Source: Verrucomicrobiota bacterium
Lineage (GTDB): Bacteria > Verrucomicrobiota > Verrucomicrobiia > Verrucomicrobiales > DEV007
Assembly: GCA_020630975.1 (NCBI GenBank)
Contig: JAHDID010000054.1
Span: 1-39,825, forward strand
DNA: 39,825 nt
Direction of reading: 5' to 3'
The notes under the pieces were generated by a model. The model made no database searches, was not told the DNA's origin, and worked only from the letters and a program-made list of their open reading frames with translations. The position numbers and the translations under genes are program-made. Below are positions 26,232 through 34,006 of this stretch, in pieces (the first letter of the stretch is position 1; each line of letters opens with the position of its first letter).

Positions 26232-26277
26232 TTGACAAATCTACCGATCGGTTGATAAATTTCTACCGATCGGTAGA
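26232..26277 (+). promoter_or_regulatory. tetR promoter with two overlapping operators
   Basis: A -35-like TTGACA (26232-26237) is followed at 16-17 bp by GATAAAT (about 26254-26260). A near-palindrome TCTACCGATCGGTTGA (26240-26255) fills the spacer, and a perfect 16-bp palindrome TCTACCGATCGGTAGA (26262-26277) sits just after the -10. Their centres are 22 bp apart, about two helical turns. This is the classical layout for TetR-family autorepression. The start codon is 28 bp downstream of the second site. Confidence 0.85.
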
Positions 26278-26304
26278 TTTTGATTACAGCCGAAATTCAG
26301 CACC

Positions 26305-26907
26305 ATGAAAGACCCCGATAGGACTATAGCGACAGTCGCAGGGCAGGCACGTAATGACGAGGTCTATCGTGCTGCTGCTAGGCTGATGGTGCAGAGAGGG
26401 TATACGGGGACGTCCATGACCGATCTGGCCAATGCCGTTGGGCTGACCAAGGCCGCTCTCTATCATTACATCGCCAGTAAACAGGATATGCTGTTTCAGA
26501 TCCTAAGTCACGCGTTGGATACTCTGGAAACTTCTGTCATTGACCCAGCGAAAGCTATTGGAGATCCCGAGGTGCGGCTGCGGGAGTTGATCAGACTGCA
26601 GGCGCAGGGTTTGCTAGAGAGTGGCGGCGACTTTGCATTACTGTTTCCCGAGCGCCGACATCTTGAGTCTGCCCAACAGAAAGCTGTCGTCCTAAGGGTG
26701 AAAAATTACCTCGATCTGATCGCTGAAGCCATGCGGGAGCTGCACCGAGCAGGGAAGCTCCAAGATCTGAATGTCGACATCGCAGCTAGGCACATCGTCC
26801 AGACAGTAGCAGGGATCGCTCGCTGGTACAGCAAAGAGTCTGGAATACCCAAGGAGCTTATCGTCGAGCAAACCGTGAAATTTAATATGTCAGCGATTCT
26901 CAAATAA
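26305..26907 (+). CDS. TetR/AcrR-family transcriptional regulator
   Basis: A 200-residue one-component repressor. The N-terminal DNA-binding domain (about 17-63) has the family pattern: VYRAAARLMVQRGYTGTSMTDLA, then the recognition segment VGLTKAALYHYIASKQDML. The C-terminal helical part (LLESGGDFALLFPERRHL and HIVQTVAGIARWYSKESG) resembles regulators of the fatty-acid or acyl-CoA-responsive type, but the ligand is not determinable. Two matching palindromes in its own promoter make autorepression likely. The esterase gene starts 34 bp after the stop on the same strand and is the natural co-regulated target, so the ligand may be an ester or a hydrolysis product (inference). Confidence 0.92.
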   Translation: MKDPDRTIATVAGQARNDEVYRAAARLMVQRGYTGTSMTDLANAVGLTKAALYHYIASKQDMLFQILSHALDTLETSVIDPAKAIGDPEVRLRELIRLQAQGLLESGGDFALLFPERRHLESAQQKAVVLRVKNYLDLIAEAMRELHRAGKLQDLNVDIAARHIVQTVAGIARWYSKESGIPKELIVEQTVKFNMSAILK

Positions 26908-26941
26908 CTGACGTCTTTTTTCTATATAATTACTGAAAATT

Positions 26942-28060
26942 ATGAAATCAAAAATCACTCTATTCCTGGTACTCTTCTGTGTGCATTTCACAGCTTCTGC
27001 CCAGCAGCTCAATCCTGATATGGCCCGCAAAATCCTGGAGCGTTTCCCAGAGGCTGATCGCGATGGTGACGGTAAATTGTCTAAAAGCGAGGCGCAAATG
27101 TTACAGAAGCAGATCATAAAGAGATATCCAAAGGCAGATGCTAACGATGACGGCAAGCTCTCGAAAAGCGAGATGATGAGATTGGCAAAAGCTTTGAGGG
27201 ACAATCAGGCAGATCCCAACAAGCCTGCGGCGACTCACGCCAATGTAAAATATGGTGATCATGAGCGACACGTCTTGGATATCTGGATAGCTGATGGCGC
27301 GGCTAATCAGCCTGCCCCTTTGGCTCTATACATACATGGCGGCGGCTTTGGTAGCGGGAGTAAAGAGAAAATGAAAGCGGAAGAATTGGTCGCCTTGTTA
27401 AATGCAGGGGTATCAGTGGCGGCGATCAACTATCGCTACAAGACGACTGATCCTCTACCCGCAGCTTTCTACGACAGCAAACAAGCCCTACAGTTCATTC
27501 GGTCGAAGGCTAGTGAATGGGATATCGACAAAGATCGAGTCGCCGTATTTGGTAGCTCAGCGGGCGCTCAGATCTGTATGTGGCTCGCGTACAGCGACGA
27601 GATGGCCGACCCTACTAGCACGAACCCAATCGAAAGAGAGTCCACCCGAGTGACCTGTGTCTCTACTAGAGGGGGCCAGACCACCATGGAAGAGCAATTC
27701 TGGACCAATCATGTCGCGGAGCATGGCGGCACCTACGATCCTCAGCCTCGGCTTGATACCTACGTCGGCGACACCCTAGAGGAAGTCAACGAAGTCGCAA
27801 TCTCGCTAGCGGCTCTCACTCTGATCAGCTCAGATGATCCACCGATCTACATGAGCTACAGTATGACGCCTGAGGAGGAGGCTCCGCCCATTGGCGATCC
27901 ATCCGCCCAGGGCTGGGTAGTTCACCATGTTGTATTCGGCCTCGAGCTGGAAGATCTAGCCGATACGCTCGGAGTGGAGACTCATCTGGTCTACCCAGGC
28001 ACGGTCAATGATTACAATTCGCATGTGGATTTCATGGTAAAAAAACTGATAGAAGAGTAG
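26942..28060 (+). CDS. Secreted EF-hand alpha/beta-hydrolase (carboxylesterase-like)
   Basis: A 372-residue exported protein. The signal peptide is about residues 1-20 (ending FTASA). Two EF-hand loops follow: DRDGDGKLSKSE (39-50) and DANDDGKLSKSE (66-77), each with the alternating acidic ligands for calcium. The hydrolase domain begins near residue 100. HGGGF (132-136) forms the oxyanion hole, GSSAG (204-208) carries the nucleophile Ser206, and SHVDFM near the C-terminus supplies a probable catalytic His. The fold matches the BD-FAE/esterase-lipase group, which deacylates polysaccharides or small esters; the substrate is unknown. It is probably transcribed with tetR, 34 bp upstream, and so responds to the same operators. 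Confidence 0.88.
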   Translation: MKSKITLFLVLFCVHFTASAQQLNPDMARKILERFPEADRDGDGKLSKSEAQMLQKQIIKRYPKADANDDGKLSKSEMMRLAKALRDNQADPNKPAATHANVKYGDHERHVLDIWIADGAANQPAPLALYIHGGGFGSGSKEKMKAEELVALLNAGVSVAAINYRYKTTDPLPAAFYDSKQALQFIRSKASEWDIDKDRVAVFGSSAGAQICMWLAYSDEMADPTSTNPIERESTRVTCVSTRGGQTTMEEQFWTNHVAEHGGTYDPQPRLDTYVGDTLEEVNEVAISLAALTLISSDDPPIYMSYSMTPEEEAPPIGDPSAQGWVVHHVVFGLELEDLADTLGVETHLVYPGTVNDYNSHVDFMVKKLIEE

Positions 28061-28300
28061 TTCGCCATCAGCAGCGAACAGCGATGCATAAAGCCTTCTC
28101 CGAATCTCAACTTTCATCAATAACTGGCTAAAGTGTGCTGGTGGCGATGTCGGCATCAGTAATAACCCAGGGGGAAATCCTGACTGAACCTTCACTCGCA
28201 ATGCGGCCAACATCAAATCTGGGCGCTTGAGAGTGATGATAAAGTGAGGGCTGATGCAGCCCTCCATCCCCCATTAGTCAGACATCTCAAGCAGCTCACC

Positions 28301-28465
28301 CTAGAAAAAGAAGTTAAGCTGATCGAGTATATCCTGCCAATTCAGCGCGTCTGCACTGTCGGAGATTTCGCGCGTTAGCCCCTCTAGATTCAGATCTGCT
28401 TTTGCGGTATCCGCATCGAGACAATTGTAGCAATAGGACTCAAAAAATGCCTCGATGGAGTCTGG
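28301..28465 (-). pseudogene. N-terminal remnant of a planctomycete-type cytochrome c domain protein
   Basis: The frame reads MPDSIEAFFESYCYNCLDAD and continues TAKADLNLEGLTREI, then WQDILDQLN, before ending at 28301. This is the start of the cytochrome-c-like domain of PVC DUF1592/DUF1549-type proteins, which normally has CxxCH and runs on for hundreds of residues. Here the haem-ligand His is Leu (CYNCL), the signal peptide is missing and the rest is lost after LDQLN. I treat it as a decayed fragment. The 28061-28300 region downstream has no recognisable continuation. Confidence 0.7.
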
Positions 28466-28603
28466 CATGCGGATTACCTGGCTACTGTCGTCTCGAAAGC
28501 ATGGACGACCGGCATATCGCGACGTACGCCCGCCCGCCGGCATCCTAAAAAATCCCCTTCTAGCGATTTATTTTGCCTCCATAACTCTCACGAGGCGCAT
28601 TTC

Positions 28604-29176
28604 TCAGTGTGTAGGCATCTGCCTCGCCCTATCTGCGACTAGCTCCCGCTTGGGTGGCAGGGGCTCGCCGGGGTGATCGTAGGTCCACATCTCGCGCTCG
28701 AAATCGTCGGCATAATATTGCATGTAGATCTCACCACCGAATTCCATATCTTCGCACATCTGAAACACGGCTACGAACTGTGTCAGGTCTGTTGGCACTT
28801 CTTCCACCTCCTCGTTTAGCGTCTTGTCCCACAGCTTTTGATAGAGCTCCCGGTCCGTCAGGTGGTCGGTGTTTTCTAGGAAATGTCGGCGCTTGGCCAT
28901 GCCATGGATCACTTCCCAGAGCTTGGTCTCTAGCTCGTTATCTGCGAGACTATCGGGCACGGGGAGCTCGATCCCATCGCTGATCAGTAGCTTGCTCAGT
29001 GTGGTGTTGGCAGGCGACTCTACCACTGCCAGACAGCGTAGGGTCGATAGCTCGCTCTCTAGGCTCTCTATCGTTCTGCCCTCGCCCAAGTTTTCCGGAA
29101 GCGGCATCTGCAGAAAACGAAGGTGAGAAGAGATTTCAGCCAGTAGCTCGCATCGTTTCAGTGAATTGTGTTCCAT
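28604..29176 (-). CDS. Conserved-looking hypothetical protein
   Basis: A 190-residue acidic soluble protein with no signal peptide or membrane segment. The central part (LWEVIHGMAKRRHFLENTDH, then LTDRELYQKLWDKTLNEEVE) has the look of a small helical domain seen in uncharacterised PVC proteins, though I cannot name a family. The C-terminal part is rich in aromatic and acidic residues (MQYYADDFEREMWTYDHPGE). The ATG at 29176 follows an AT-rich stretch. Its only neighbours on this strand are the cytochrome remnant downstream and the patatin gene upstream (49 bp), so it may be transcribed with the lipase. No function is assigned. Confidence 0.7.
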   Translation of the reverse strand: MEHNSLKRCELLAEISSHLRFLQMPLPENLGEGRTIESLESELSTLRCLAVVESPANTTLSKLLISDGIELPVPDSLADNELETKLWEVIHGMAKRRHFLENTDHLTDRELYQKLWDKTLNEEVEEVPTDLTQFVAVFQMCEDMEFGGEIYMQYYADDFEREMWTYDHPGEPLPPKRELVADRARQMPTH

Positions 29177-29225
29177 AGTGTTTTTGCGAACATGTGTTCA
29201 TAAAAACAAAATAGCAAACCAAAAA

Positions 29226-29972
29226 TCAATCCAGTAGTAAATCTGCTGGCCAATCTAGAGCCACACGAAAGCCATCTCGAGCGGTAGCGAAGGCTTGTGG
29301 ACCTTGCTCCAACCGATCTGGGCTGACCGCTGGCAGATCTGAGATCCGTACCATGGCGAGACTAGCTAGACGCTCCACATGATCTCCCGACACCGGCGCT
29401 CTGCTATTTTTCCGCTCTTTGCGAGAGTTGAGATGATGATACAGCACCCGCTGCCCATCTGGGATGCCCTGCAGTCCTGGGCGATCGCCAAAAGCCCCAT
29501 CACAGAACCAACTACCAGCCATCCTGATCGGCTGAAACAAGGGCGGAATCGCACAGCTCGCGTAAACCGGCCCGGCGACAGGGCCAGAATCAAACACTTC
29601 GATCTGCCGTGTGAGTAGGTTCAATGCCGATACCGCTACGGGGATCGGACTGTCCTCCAGATTTGGCACCCGAGAATGCTCAGTGATCAAGTTGCGGAAT
29701 TTTTGCCCTCTCAATAGGCCCAACCCTAACGCCGGGTCCCAAAAATCCGATTTTTTCACCTCAGTGAAGAAACCCAGCATCTCCTCGGCAGACATGCCAC
29801 CGGCCCATAACAGACTGGCTAAAGCGCCCGCACTGCACCCAGTGACGCGCTCCGGCACTAGCCGCTCCTCCTCCAGCACCGAGAGAAATCCTCCGTGAGC
29901 GAAGAACCCGAAAAAACCAGAGGACAACGAAAGCGAAAACGCCCCGTCCTGCAGCCACTCTCTGAGTGTCAT
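29226..29972 (-). CDS. Patatin-like phospholipase
   Basis: A 248-residue serine acyl hydrolase of the patatin/RssA type. The ATG at 29972 is chosen because GGGAGAG lies a few bases upstream and MTLREWLQDGAFSLSLSSGF leads straight into the domain; longer starts at 29996 or 30086 are possible. FFGFFAHGGFL forms the oxyanion-hole loop, GCSAG (45-49) carries the nucleophile Ser47, and DGAFGD (158-163) supplies the Asp of the Ser-Asp dyad (usually DGG/A). There is no signal peptide with this start, so the protein is probably cytoplasmic or membrane-associated. The family hydrolyses phospholipids or other acyl esters; the substrate is unknown. Confidence 0.88.
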   Translation of the reverse strand: MTLREWLQDGAFSLSLSSGFFGFFAHGGFLSVLEEERLVPERVTGCSAGALASLLWAGGMSAEEMLGFFTEVKKSDFWDPALGLGLLRGQKFRNLITEHSRVPNLEDSPIPVAVSALNLLTRQIEVFDSGPVAGPVYASCAIPPLFQPIRMAGSWFCDGAFGDRPGLQGIPDGQRVLYHHLNSRKERKNSRAPVSGDHVERLASLAMVRISDLPAVSPDRLEQGPQAFATARDGFRVALDWPADLLLD

Positions 29973-30147
29973 GATCTCTCCCGTTTGGTCTGGCATCCGA
30001 GGCCTATCTTTAGCGAGGATCGAGTCAGAGAAAAGCAAGAATCTGGCTGCCGAGCAGCTCTGAAATCTGAATTCTCGCAAATTCACCTACCTCTGATTGC
30101 CCACCGGTAGAGGCAGAACCAACTCGCAGGTAAAGGAGACCCAGAGG

Positions 30148-30273
30148 CTAAATCACAAAGCCTGCCACCAGCATCGCGATCCCTACGAGGAGCAAAATCG
30201 AGAGGGAAAATTCAGCCGATTTCTTGTCTCGCCACCCTTTACGCACCGAGGTGCAGAAGGATTTGATGAACAA
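30148..30273 (-). CDS. Possible small single-pass membrane protein without ATG start
   Basis: An open frame on the minus strand ends at TAG (30148-30150). From a TTG at 30273 it encodes 41 residues: a basic, polar segment (VRKGWRDKKSAEF) and then a hydrophobic helix (LSILLLVGIAMLVAGFVI). The frame stays open a little further upstream, but no ATG precedes it before a stop. The composition is right for a small membrane protein or for the first helix of a truncated channel-like protein. It follows the 37-residue gene by 29 bp and could be part of the same transcript. Weakly supported. Confidence 0.35.
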   Translation of the reverse strand: MFIKSFCTSVRKGWRDKKSAEFSLSILLLVGIAMLVAGFVI

Positions 30274-30302
30274 GAAAAAACTATCAAAGGCTAGGAAATC
30301 GA

Positions 30303-30416
30303 CTACTCGGAGGATTTGTTTTTAAAGCCCTCCATATCCATCATAGCGAGCCCCAGACCGGCGGCCCAGGTCATGACGCCGCCGATGGTGAAAAGAATGA
30401 TTTCTGCTATGATCAT
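30303..30416 (-). CDS. 37-residue single-pass membrane protein
   Basis: The ATG at 30414-30416 on the minus strand begins one base after the TGA of the gene at 30418, an arrangement typical of translational coupling. The product has one hydrophobic helix (MIIAEIILFTIGGVMTWAAG) and a short polar tail ending FKNKSSE. I do not recognise a family. It looks like a genuine small membrane protein cotranscribed with the secreted protein upstream. Confidence 0.5.
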   Translation of the reverse strand: MIIAEIILFTIGGVMTWAAGLGLAMMDMEGFKNKSSE

Positions 30417-30417
30417 A

Positions 30418-30873
30418 TCAGGGTTTCACGGGCTGTGGTTGTGTGTGCAGGGTAAAATCTCGGATCAGATGCTTTTCCACCGAGTCCGGATCGATGATCC
30501 GTCGCAGAGCCTTTAGCTCGGGGATATCGGGCACTCGCATTCTCACCAAAAAGCTATGCCACTGCATCGTGACCCCATCGATTTCTGCCGTATGCGCTGT
30601 CCGACTGGTGATTCTGACACTGCCATCAAACTTCTCAAACCGCTCGATGTAATCCTCGGATAGCCAGGCACCATTCACAGCCTTCATCCAAGCGAGTTCG
30701 GCGCGTCTTGGTGAGCCACTCCACTCGACGCAAAACAGCATAGGACCGAGATCAGTTCCATCTTTGGCGAACTCGAACGGAATGATCTGCTGCTCCAGAG
30801 CATGCAGAGGAGCCAGAAATAAAATTATAACTACTACAAGTAACTTTATAACAAATCCGACTTAAATGGACAT
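30418..30873 (-). pseudogene. Secreted protein gene with an in-frame stop at codon 4
   Basis: An ATG at 30873, preceded by ACAGGA, starts the frame ATG-TCC-ATT-TAA. The same frame then continues uninterrupted for about 147 codons: VGFVIKLLVVVIILFLAPLH is an obvious signal peptide and is followed by a soluble domain to the TGA at 30418. A shorter ORF from an internal ATG (30741) encodes 107 residues but would lose the signal peptide and about 25 mature residues. So either the gene is broken by one nonsense codon, the base call is wrong, or translation begins at a non-standard codon after the TAA. The mature part (WSGSPRRAELAWMKAVNG, HSFLVRMRVPDIPELKALRR) is of unknown function. Two small genes follow it closely. 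Confidence 0.6.
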
Positions 30874-30925
30874 TCCTGTGAATCGCTAGCTCGCTAGCTC
30901 ATCATTTTTTTAAATACCAGCAACT

Positions 30926-30942
30926 TGGCACGAGTCATGCTT
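30926..30942 (+). promoter_or_regulatory. Sigma-54 (-24/-12) promoter
   Basis: TTGGCACGAGTCATGCTT has GG at 30927-30928 and GC at 30939-30940 with exactly 10 bp between. It matches TGGCACG-N4-TTGC except for one base (ATGC for TTGC). The predicted start is near 30952, at the foot of a 13-bp hairpin. The AT-rich stretch before it could hold upstream contacts. It reads toward the DUF1549/DUF1553 gene. Sigma-54 promoters need an enhancer-binding activator, and none is encoded in the window. Confidence 0.75.
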
Positions 30943-30950
30943 AGACCCAA

Positions 30951-31147
30951 GGATGTCCACCAGTCAACTGGTGAACATCCAAGGGTTGAAACCAAGGTGG
31001 CCCGGCTGGGTTAACAGCGTGGAACGGAAGGGGTTCCTAGCTGCAGCCGGGTCGCCTATCGACTCCAATGCATGCTAGCAAATGCGCGATTGTGCAATCG
31101 CAAAGACGCCTTTGATCGATCAAAGGATCTCGTAGAGGTTAGCCCCT
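30951..31147 (+). ncRNA. Highly structured leader RNA or small RNA upstream of the DUF1553 gene
   Basis: Stem 1: 30951-30963 with 30968-30980, 13 positions with one mismatch and a TCAA loop. Stem 2: 30999-31008 with 31044-31053 (10 pairs, one G-U), enclosing CAGC/GCTG (31015-31018, 31040-31043) and GGAAC/GTTCC (31021-31025, 31033-31037). Stem 3: GCGATT/AATCGC (31086-31101). Stem 4: the palindrome CCTTTGATCGATCAAAGG (31109-31126). AGAGG at 31134-31138 is a usable ribosome-binding site for the ATG at 31148. With a sigma-54 start near 30952, the transcript is a roughly 196-nt structured 5' leader. I do not recognise a riboswitch family, nor RNase P, SRP RNA, tmRNA or 6S RNA. A separate small RNA processed from the leader is also possible. 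Confidence 0.6.
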
Positions 31148-34006
31148 ATGCTGACAACTCGTCACATCTCCTACCTCTGCTCCTGCCTCCTAGCTAGCCT
31201 AGCGACTCTTGTGGCTGCTCAGGACTTTCCTGCAGAGCAGATCGAATTTTTCGAAAAAGAAATCCGCCCCGTGCTGGTGGAAAGCTGCCTCGACTGCCAT
31301 ACCGGCCAGACTGCTAAATCCGGCCTGCAGCTCGACCACCGCGAGGGCTGGCTACGCGGCACCGACTACGCCAAGATCGTGGATCTGGAGAAACCCGCCG
31401 CTAGCCTGGTGCTGGCCGCCATCCGCCACACCGGCAAAGCGAAAGCCATGCCTAAAACAGGCGATAAGCTGAGCGATCATGAGGTGGCGGCGATAGAGAG
31501 ATGGATCACCATGGGACTGCCCTGGCCCGAGGAGCAGAGCGATAGACCTGCGCGAGTCGACCGCAGGCAGCACTGGTCATTCCAGCCTGTGGAGAGCCCC
31601 GAGCTACCTGAGGGAGCCGGCCACCCGATCGACTATTTCATCCGCAAAAAGCTAGCTGAGGCAGGCATAGAGCCTGCGCCACAGGCCAGCCCTGCTACAG
31701 TCTATCGTCGGCTCAGCTACGATCTGATCGGCCTACCACCGACCTACGAGGAGATCCAGGCCTATGCGGCTGCGGAGACTCCCGACCTAGCTGCCCAGAT
31801 CGACCAGCTCATGGCCAGCCCCCACTACGGCGAGCGCTGGGCACGCCACTGGATGGATGTCGCCCGCTACTCCGATACCAAAGGCTACGAGGCAGCAAAC
31901 CGAGCCCGCGACTTTCTGCACAGCCACACCTACCGCGATTGGTTGATCCGTGCTTTCAATGAGGACATGCCCTTCGACCAGTTTCTCATCTATCAGCTCG
32001 CCGCCGAGCAGGTGGTCGAGGACTGGGATGGGCCAGATCGCCATCATCTGGCAGCTATGGGCTTTCTCTCGCTGAGCAAAAACGGCGCTGCCGAGCTGGT
32101 GCTGGATGACCGGGTGGATACCACCTTTCGCGGCATGATGGGGCTCACCGTATCCTGCGCGCGCTGCCACGATCACAAAAGCGACCCGATCTCGACGCGA
32201 GAGTACTACAGCCTCTACAAAATCTTTCGCAATTCCAACGACCTGCAGAAGCACCCCATAGCCGAAGCCCCCGACACACCGGAGTATAAAAAGTACCAGG
32301 CGGAGCTAACTGCTCTGGAGAAAAAACGCTCAGACTACCTAGAGCCATTTCTGAATCGAGTGCGCAAAGAAAATCCCAAGATCCGAAAAGACGATATCCC
32401 AGCCCTGATCCGCAAACTATCCGCCGACGAGCGCAAGCGGCAGCGAAATATGCTGGATGATGTGAACCGCTTCATCGCCAAGGCGAAGATGGAGGCCGAC
32501 CATGCCTTGTTTTTCAAAGAGCGCACCAAGCACATGCCCCAGCACGTCTACATCCGCGGCAATCCTGGGCGTAGAGGCGAGCTAGTACCTGCCCAGTTTC
32601 TCCAGCTAGCGGCAGCCGAGGCACCTGCAGAGTTCTCAGAGGGCAGCAGTCGCCTGCAGCTAGCGCACTCGATCGCCTCCGCCGAAAATCCGCTCACCGC
32701 CCGCGTCATCGTAAACCGAGTATGGATGTGGCACTTTGGCGAGGGGCTAGTCCGCACCGTCAGCGACTTTGGCCTGACTGGTGAGCCGCCCAGCCACCCT
32801 GAGCTGCTCGATTGGCTGGCCGACTGGTTTATCAAAGAAGGCTGGTCGATCCAGGCGCTGCACCGGCTCATCCTCACCTCACAGACCTGGCAGCAGAGCT
32901 CCGATCATCCCCAGGCCGAGGCAGCTATGCTCATCGATCCCGAGAATCGCCTGCTCTGGCGTGCTTTCAAAAAGCGTCTCGACTTCGAGCAGATGCGCGA
33001 TGCCATGCTCACCGTATCTGGCGAGCTAGATCGTAGCCAATATGGCCGCTCCGTGAAGATGCTCGAGGCGCCCTACAGCCAGCGCCGCACCGTGTATGCC
33101 TACATCGACCGGCAGAATCTGCCTGCCGTGTTTCGCCACTTCGATTTTTCCAATCCTGCCGAGACCACCGGTAAGCGCCCCGATACCACTATCCCCATGC
33201 AGGCGCTGTTCACCATGAATAGCGACTTCGCCATGGACCGCGCCAGCGCCCTAGTCGAGCGAGTCGCAGAGAGCGAGGACCGAGTCGGCCAGCTGCATCG
33301 CCTAGCGCTGGGGCGCGAACCCAGCGAGCAGGACCGCATACTCGCCGATAGCTTCATAGGTAGCTACGATAGCGATGAGCACCCCGACGATACGCAAAAC
33401 CTATCCGGCTGGGCCTATGGCTGGGGCCATGTCGATACCAGTGCAGAGCCAGCACAGGTCACCTTCCGCCCCTTTCGCCACTGGGAGCCCAAGGCCCGCG
33501 AGTACCGCATCAAAAAGGAATACCCGATCAAAGACGGCCCCCTCTCCTACCTACGGATCAATCCCAACATCCTCCACCCCGGCCACACGGCTAAGCAGTG
33601 CGTCATCATCCGCTGGCAAGCACCGCGCGACATGACCATCCGCATCTCCAGTCTGCTCGAGCGCCCAGCCATCGGTAAAGGCTCTGGCGTGCTCGGTCGC
33701 ATCGTATCTGATCGCCAGGGGCTGCTACTCGATCGCCATCTACTGCCCGAGGCAGCGTCCATCGAGATAGGGCTCGATACCCTAGAAGTCGACCGCGGTG
33801 AGCAGATCCATTTCATCCTAGATCCCAGAGAAAACAACTGCGCCCACGATAACTGCAAGTGGGCCCCCATCATCGTAAACGCCCACAACGCCGCCGAGCG
33901 CTGGACCATGTCGCTAGATATCGACAAACCTCAAAAGCCGATCGGTAGCTGGCAGGCCTATGCGCAGGCACTACTGAATACGAATCGGTTTTTGTTTGTG
34001 GAGTGA
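31148..34006 (+). CDS. Planctomycete-type cytochrome c / DUF1549 / DUF1553 exported protein
   Basis: A 952-residue exported protein. The signal peptide ends near LVAA (about 24). The N-terminal cytochrome-c-like domain carries CLDCH (47-51) and an expected distal region with AMPKTGDKLS. The DUF1549 domain (about 160-370) includes IDYFIRKKLAEAG, YGERWARHWMDVARY and a second haem-type motif CARCH near 337. The DUF1553 domain follows from about 500 (NPLTARVIVNRVWMWHFGEG and HPELLDWLADWF). Such proteins are abundant in PVC bacteria. They are presumed periplasmic haem proteins in breakdown of complex polysaccharides, but none of the features proves a reaction. The DUF1501 gene usually found beside it is displaced to 36138 by a repeat and one opposite-strand gene. 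Expression is probably from the sigma-54-type promoter via the structured leader. Confidence 0.93.
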   Translation: MLTTRHISYLCSCLLASLATLVAAQDFPAEQIEFFEKEIRPVLVESCLDCHTGQTAKSGLQLDHREGWLRGTDYAKIVDLEKPAASLVLAAIRHTGKAKAMPKTGDKLSDHEVAAIERWITMGLPWPEEQSDRPARVDRRQHWSFQPVESPELPEGAGHPIDYFIRKKLAEAGIEPAPQASPATVYRRLSYDLIGLPPTYEEIQAYAAAETPDLAAQIDQLMASPHYGERWARHWMDVARYSDTKGYEAANRARDFLHSHTYRDWLIRAFNEDMPFDQFLIYQLAAEQVVEDWDGPDRHHLAAMGFLSLSKNGAAELVLDDRVDTTFRGMMGLTVSCARCHDHKSDPISTREYYSLYKIFRNSNDLQKHPIAEAPDTPEYKKYQAELTALEKKRSDYLEPFLNRVRKENPKIRKDDIPALIRKLSADERKRQRNMLDDVNRFIAKAKMEADHALFFKERTKHMPQHVYIRGNPGRRGELVPAQFLQLAAAEAPAEFSEGSSRLQLAHSIASAENPLTARVIVNRVWMWHFGEGLVRTVSDFGLTGEPPSHPELLDWLADWFIKEGWSIQALHRLILTSQTWQQSSDHPQAEAAMLIDPENRLLWRAFKKRLDFEQMRDAMLTVSGELDRSQYGRSVKMLEAPYSQRRTVYAYIDRQNLPAVFRHFDFSNPAETTGKRPDTTIPMQALFTMNSDFAMDRASALVERVAESEDRVGQLHRLALGREPSEQDRILADSFIGSYDSDEHPDDTQNLSGWAYGWGHVDTSAEPAQVTFRPFRHWEPKAREYRIKKEYPIKDGPLSYLRINPNILHPGHTAKQCVIIRWQAPRDMTIRISSLLERPAIGKGSGVLGRIVSDRQGLLLDRHLLPEAASIEIGLDTLEVDRGEQIHFILDPRENNCAHDNCKWAPIIVNAHNAAERWTMSLDIDKPQKPIGSWQAYAQALLNTNRFLFVE

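Noticed and set aside
25841-26255. Overlapping frames of 104 and 122 codons on both strands before tetR
   Set aside because: Arg/Pro/Ser-rich, no motif, no conserved start; only the short LamG-like ending in another frame looked biological.
27956-28267. Minus-strand frame overlapping the esterase 3' end
   Set aside because: Overlaps the catalytic His region of the esterase; the unique part has no recognisable feature.
31015-31043. GGAACGGAAGG segment resembling the SRP RNA loop
   Set aside because: The surrounding stems do not match the 4.5S RNA core and ffh is far away; kept as an unclassified leader.
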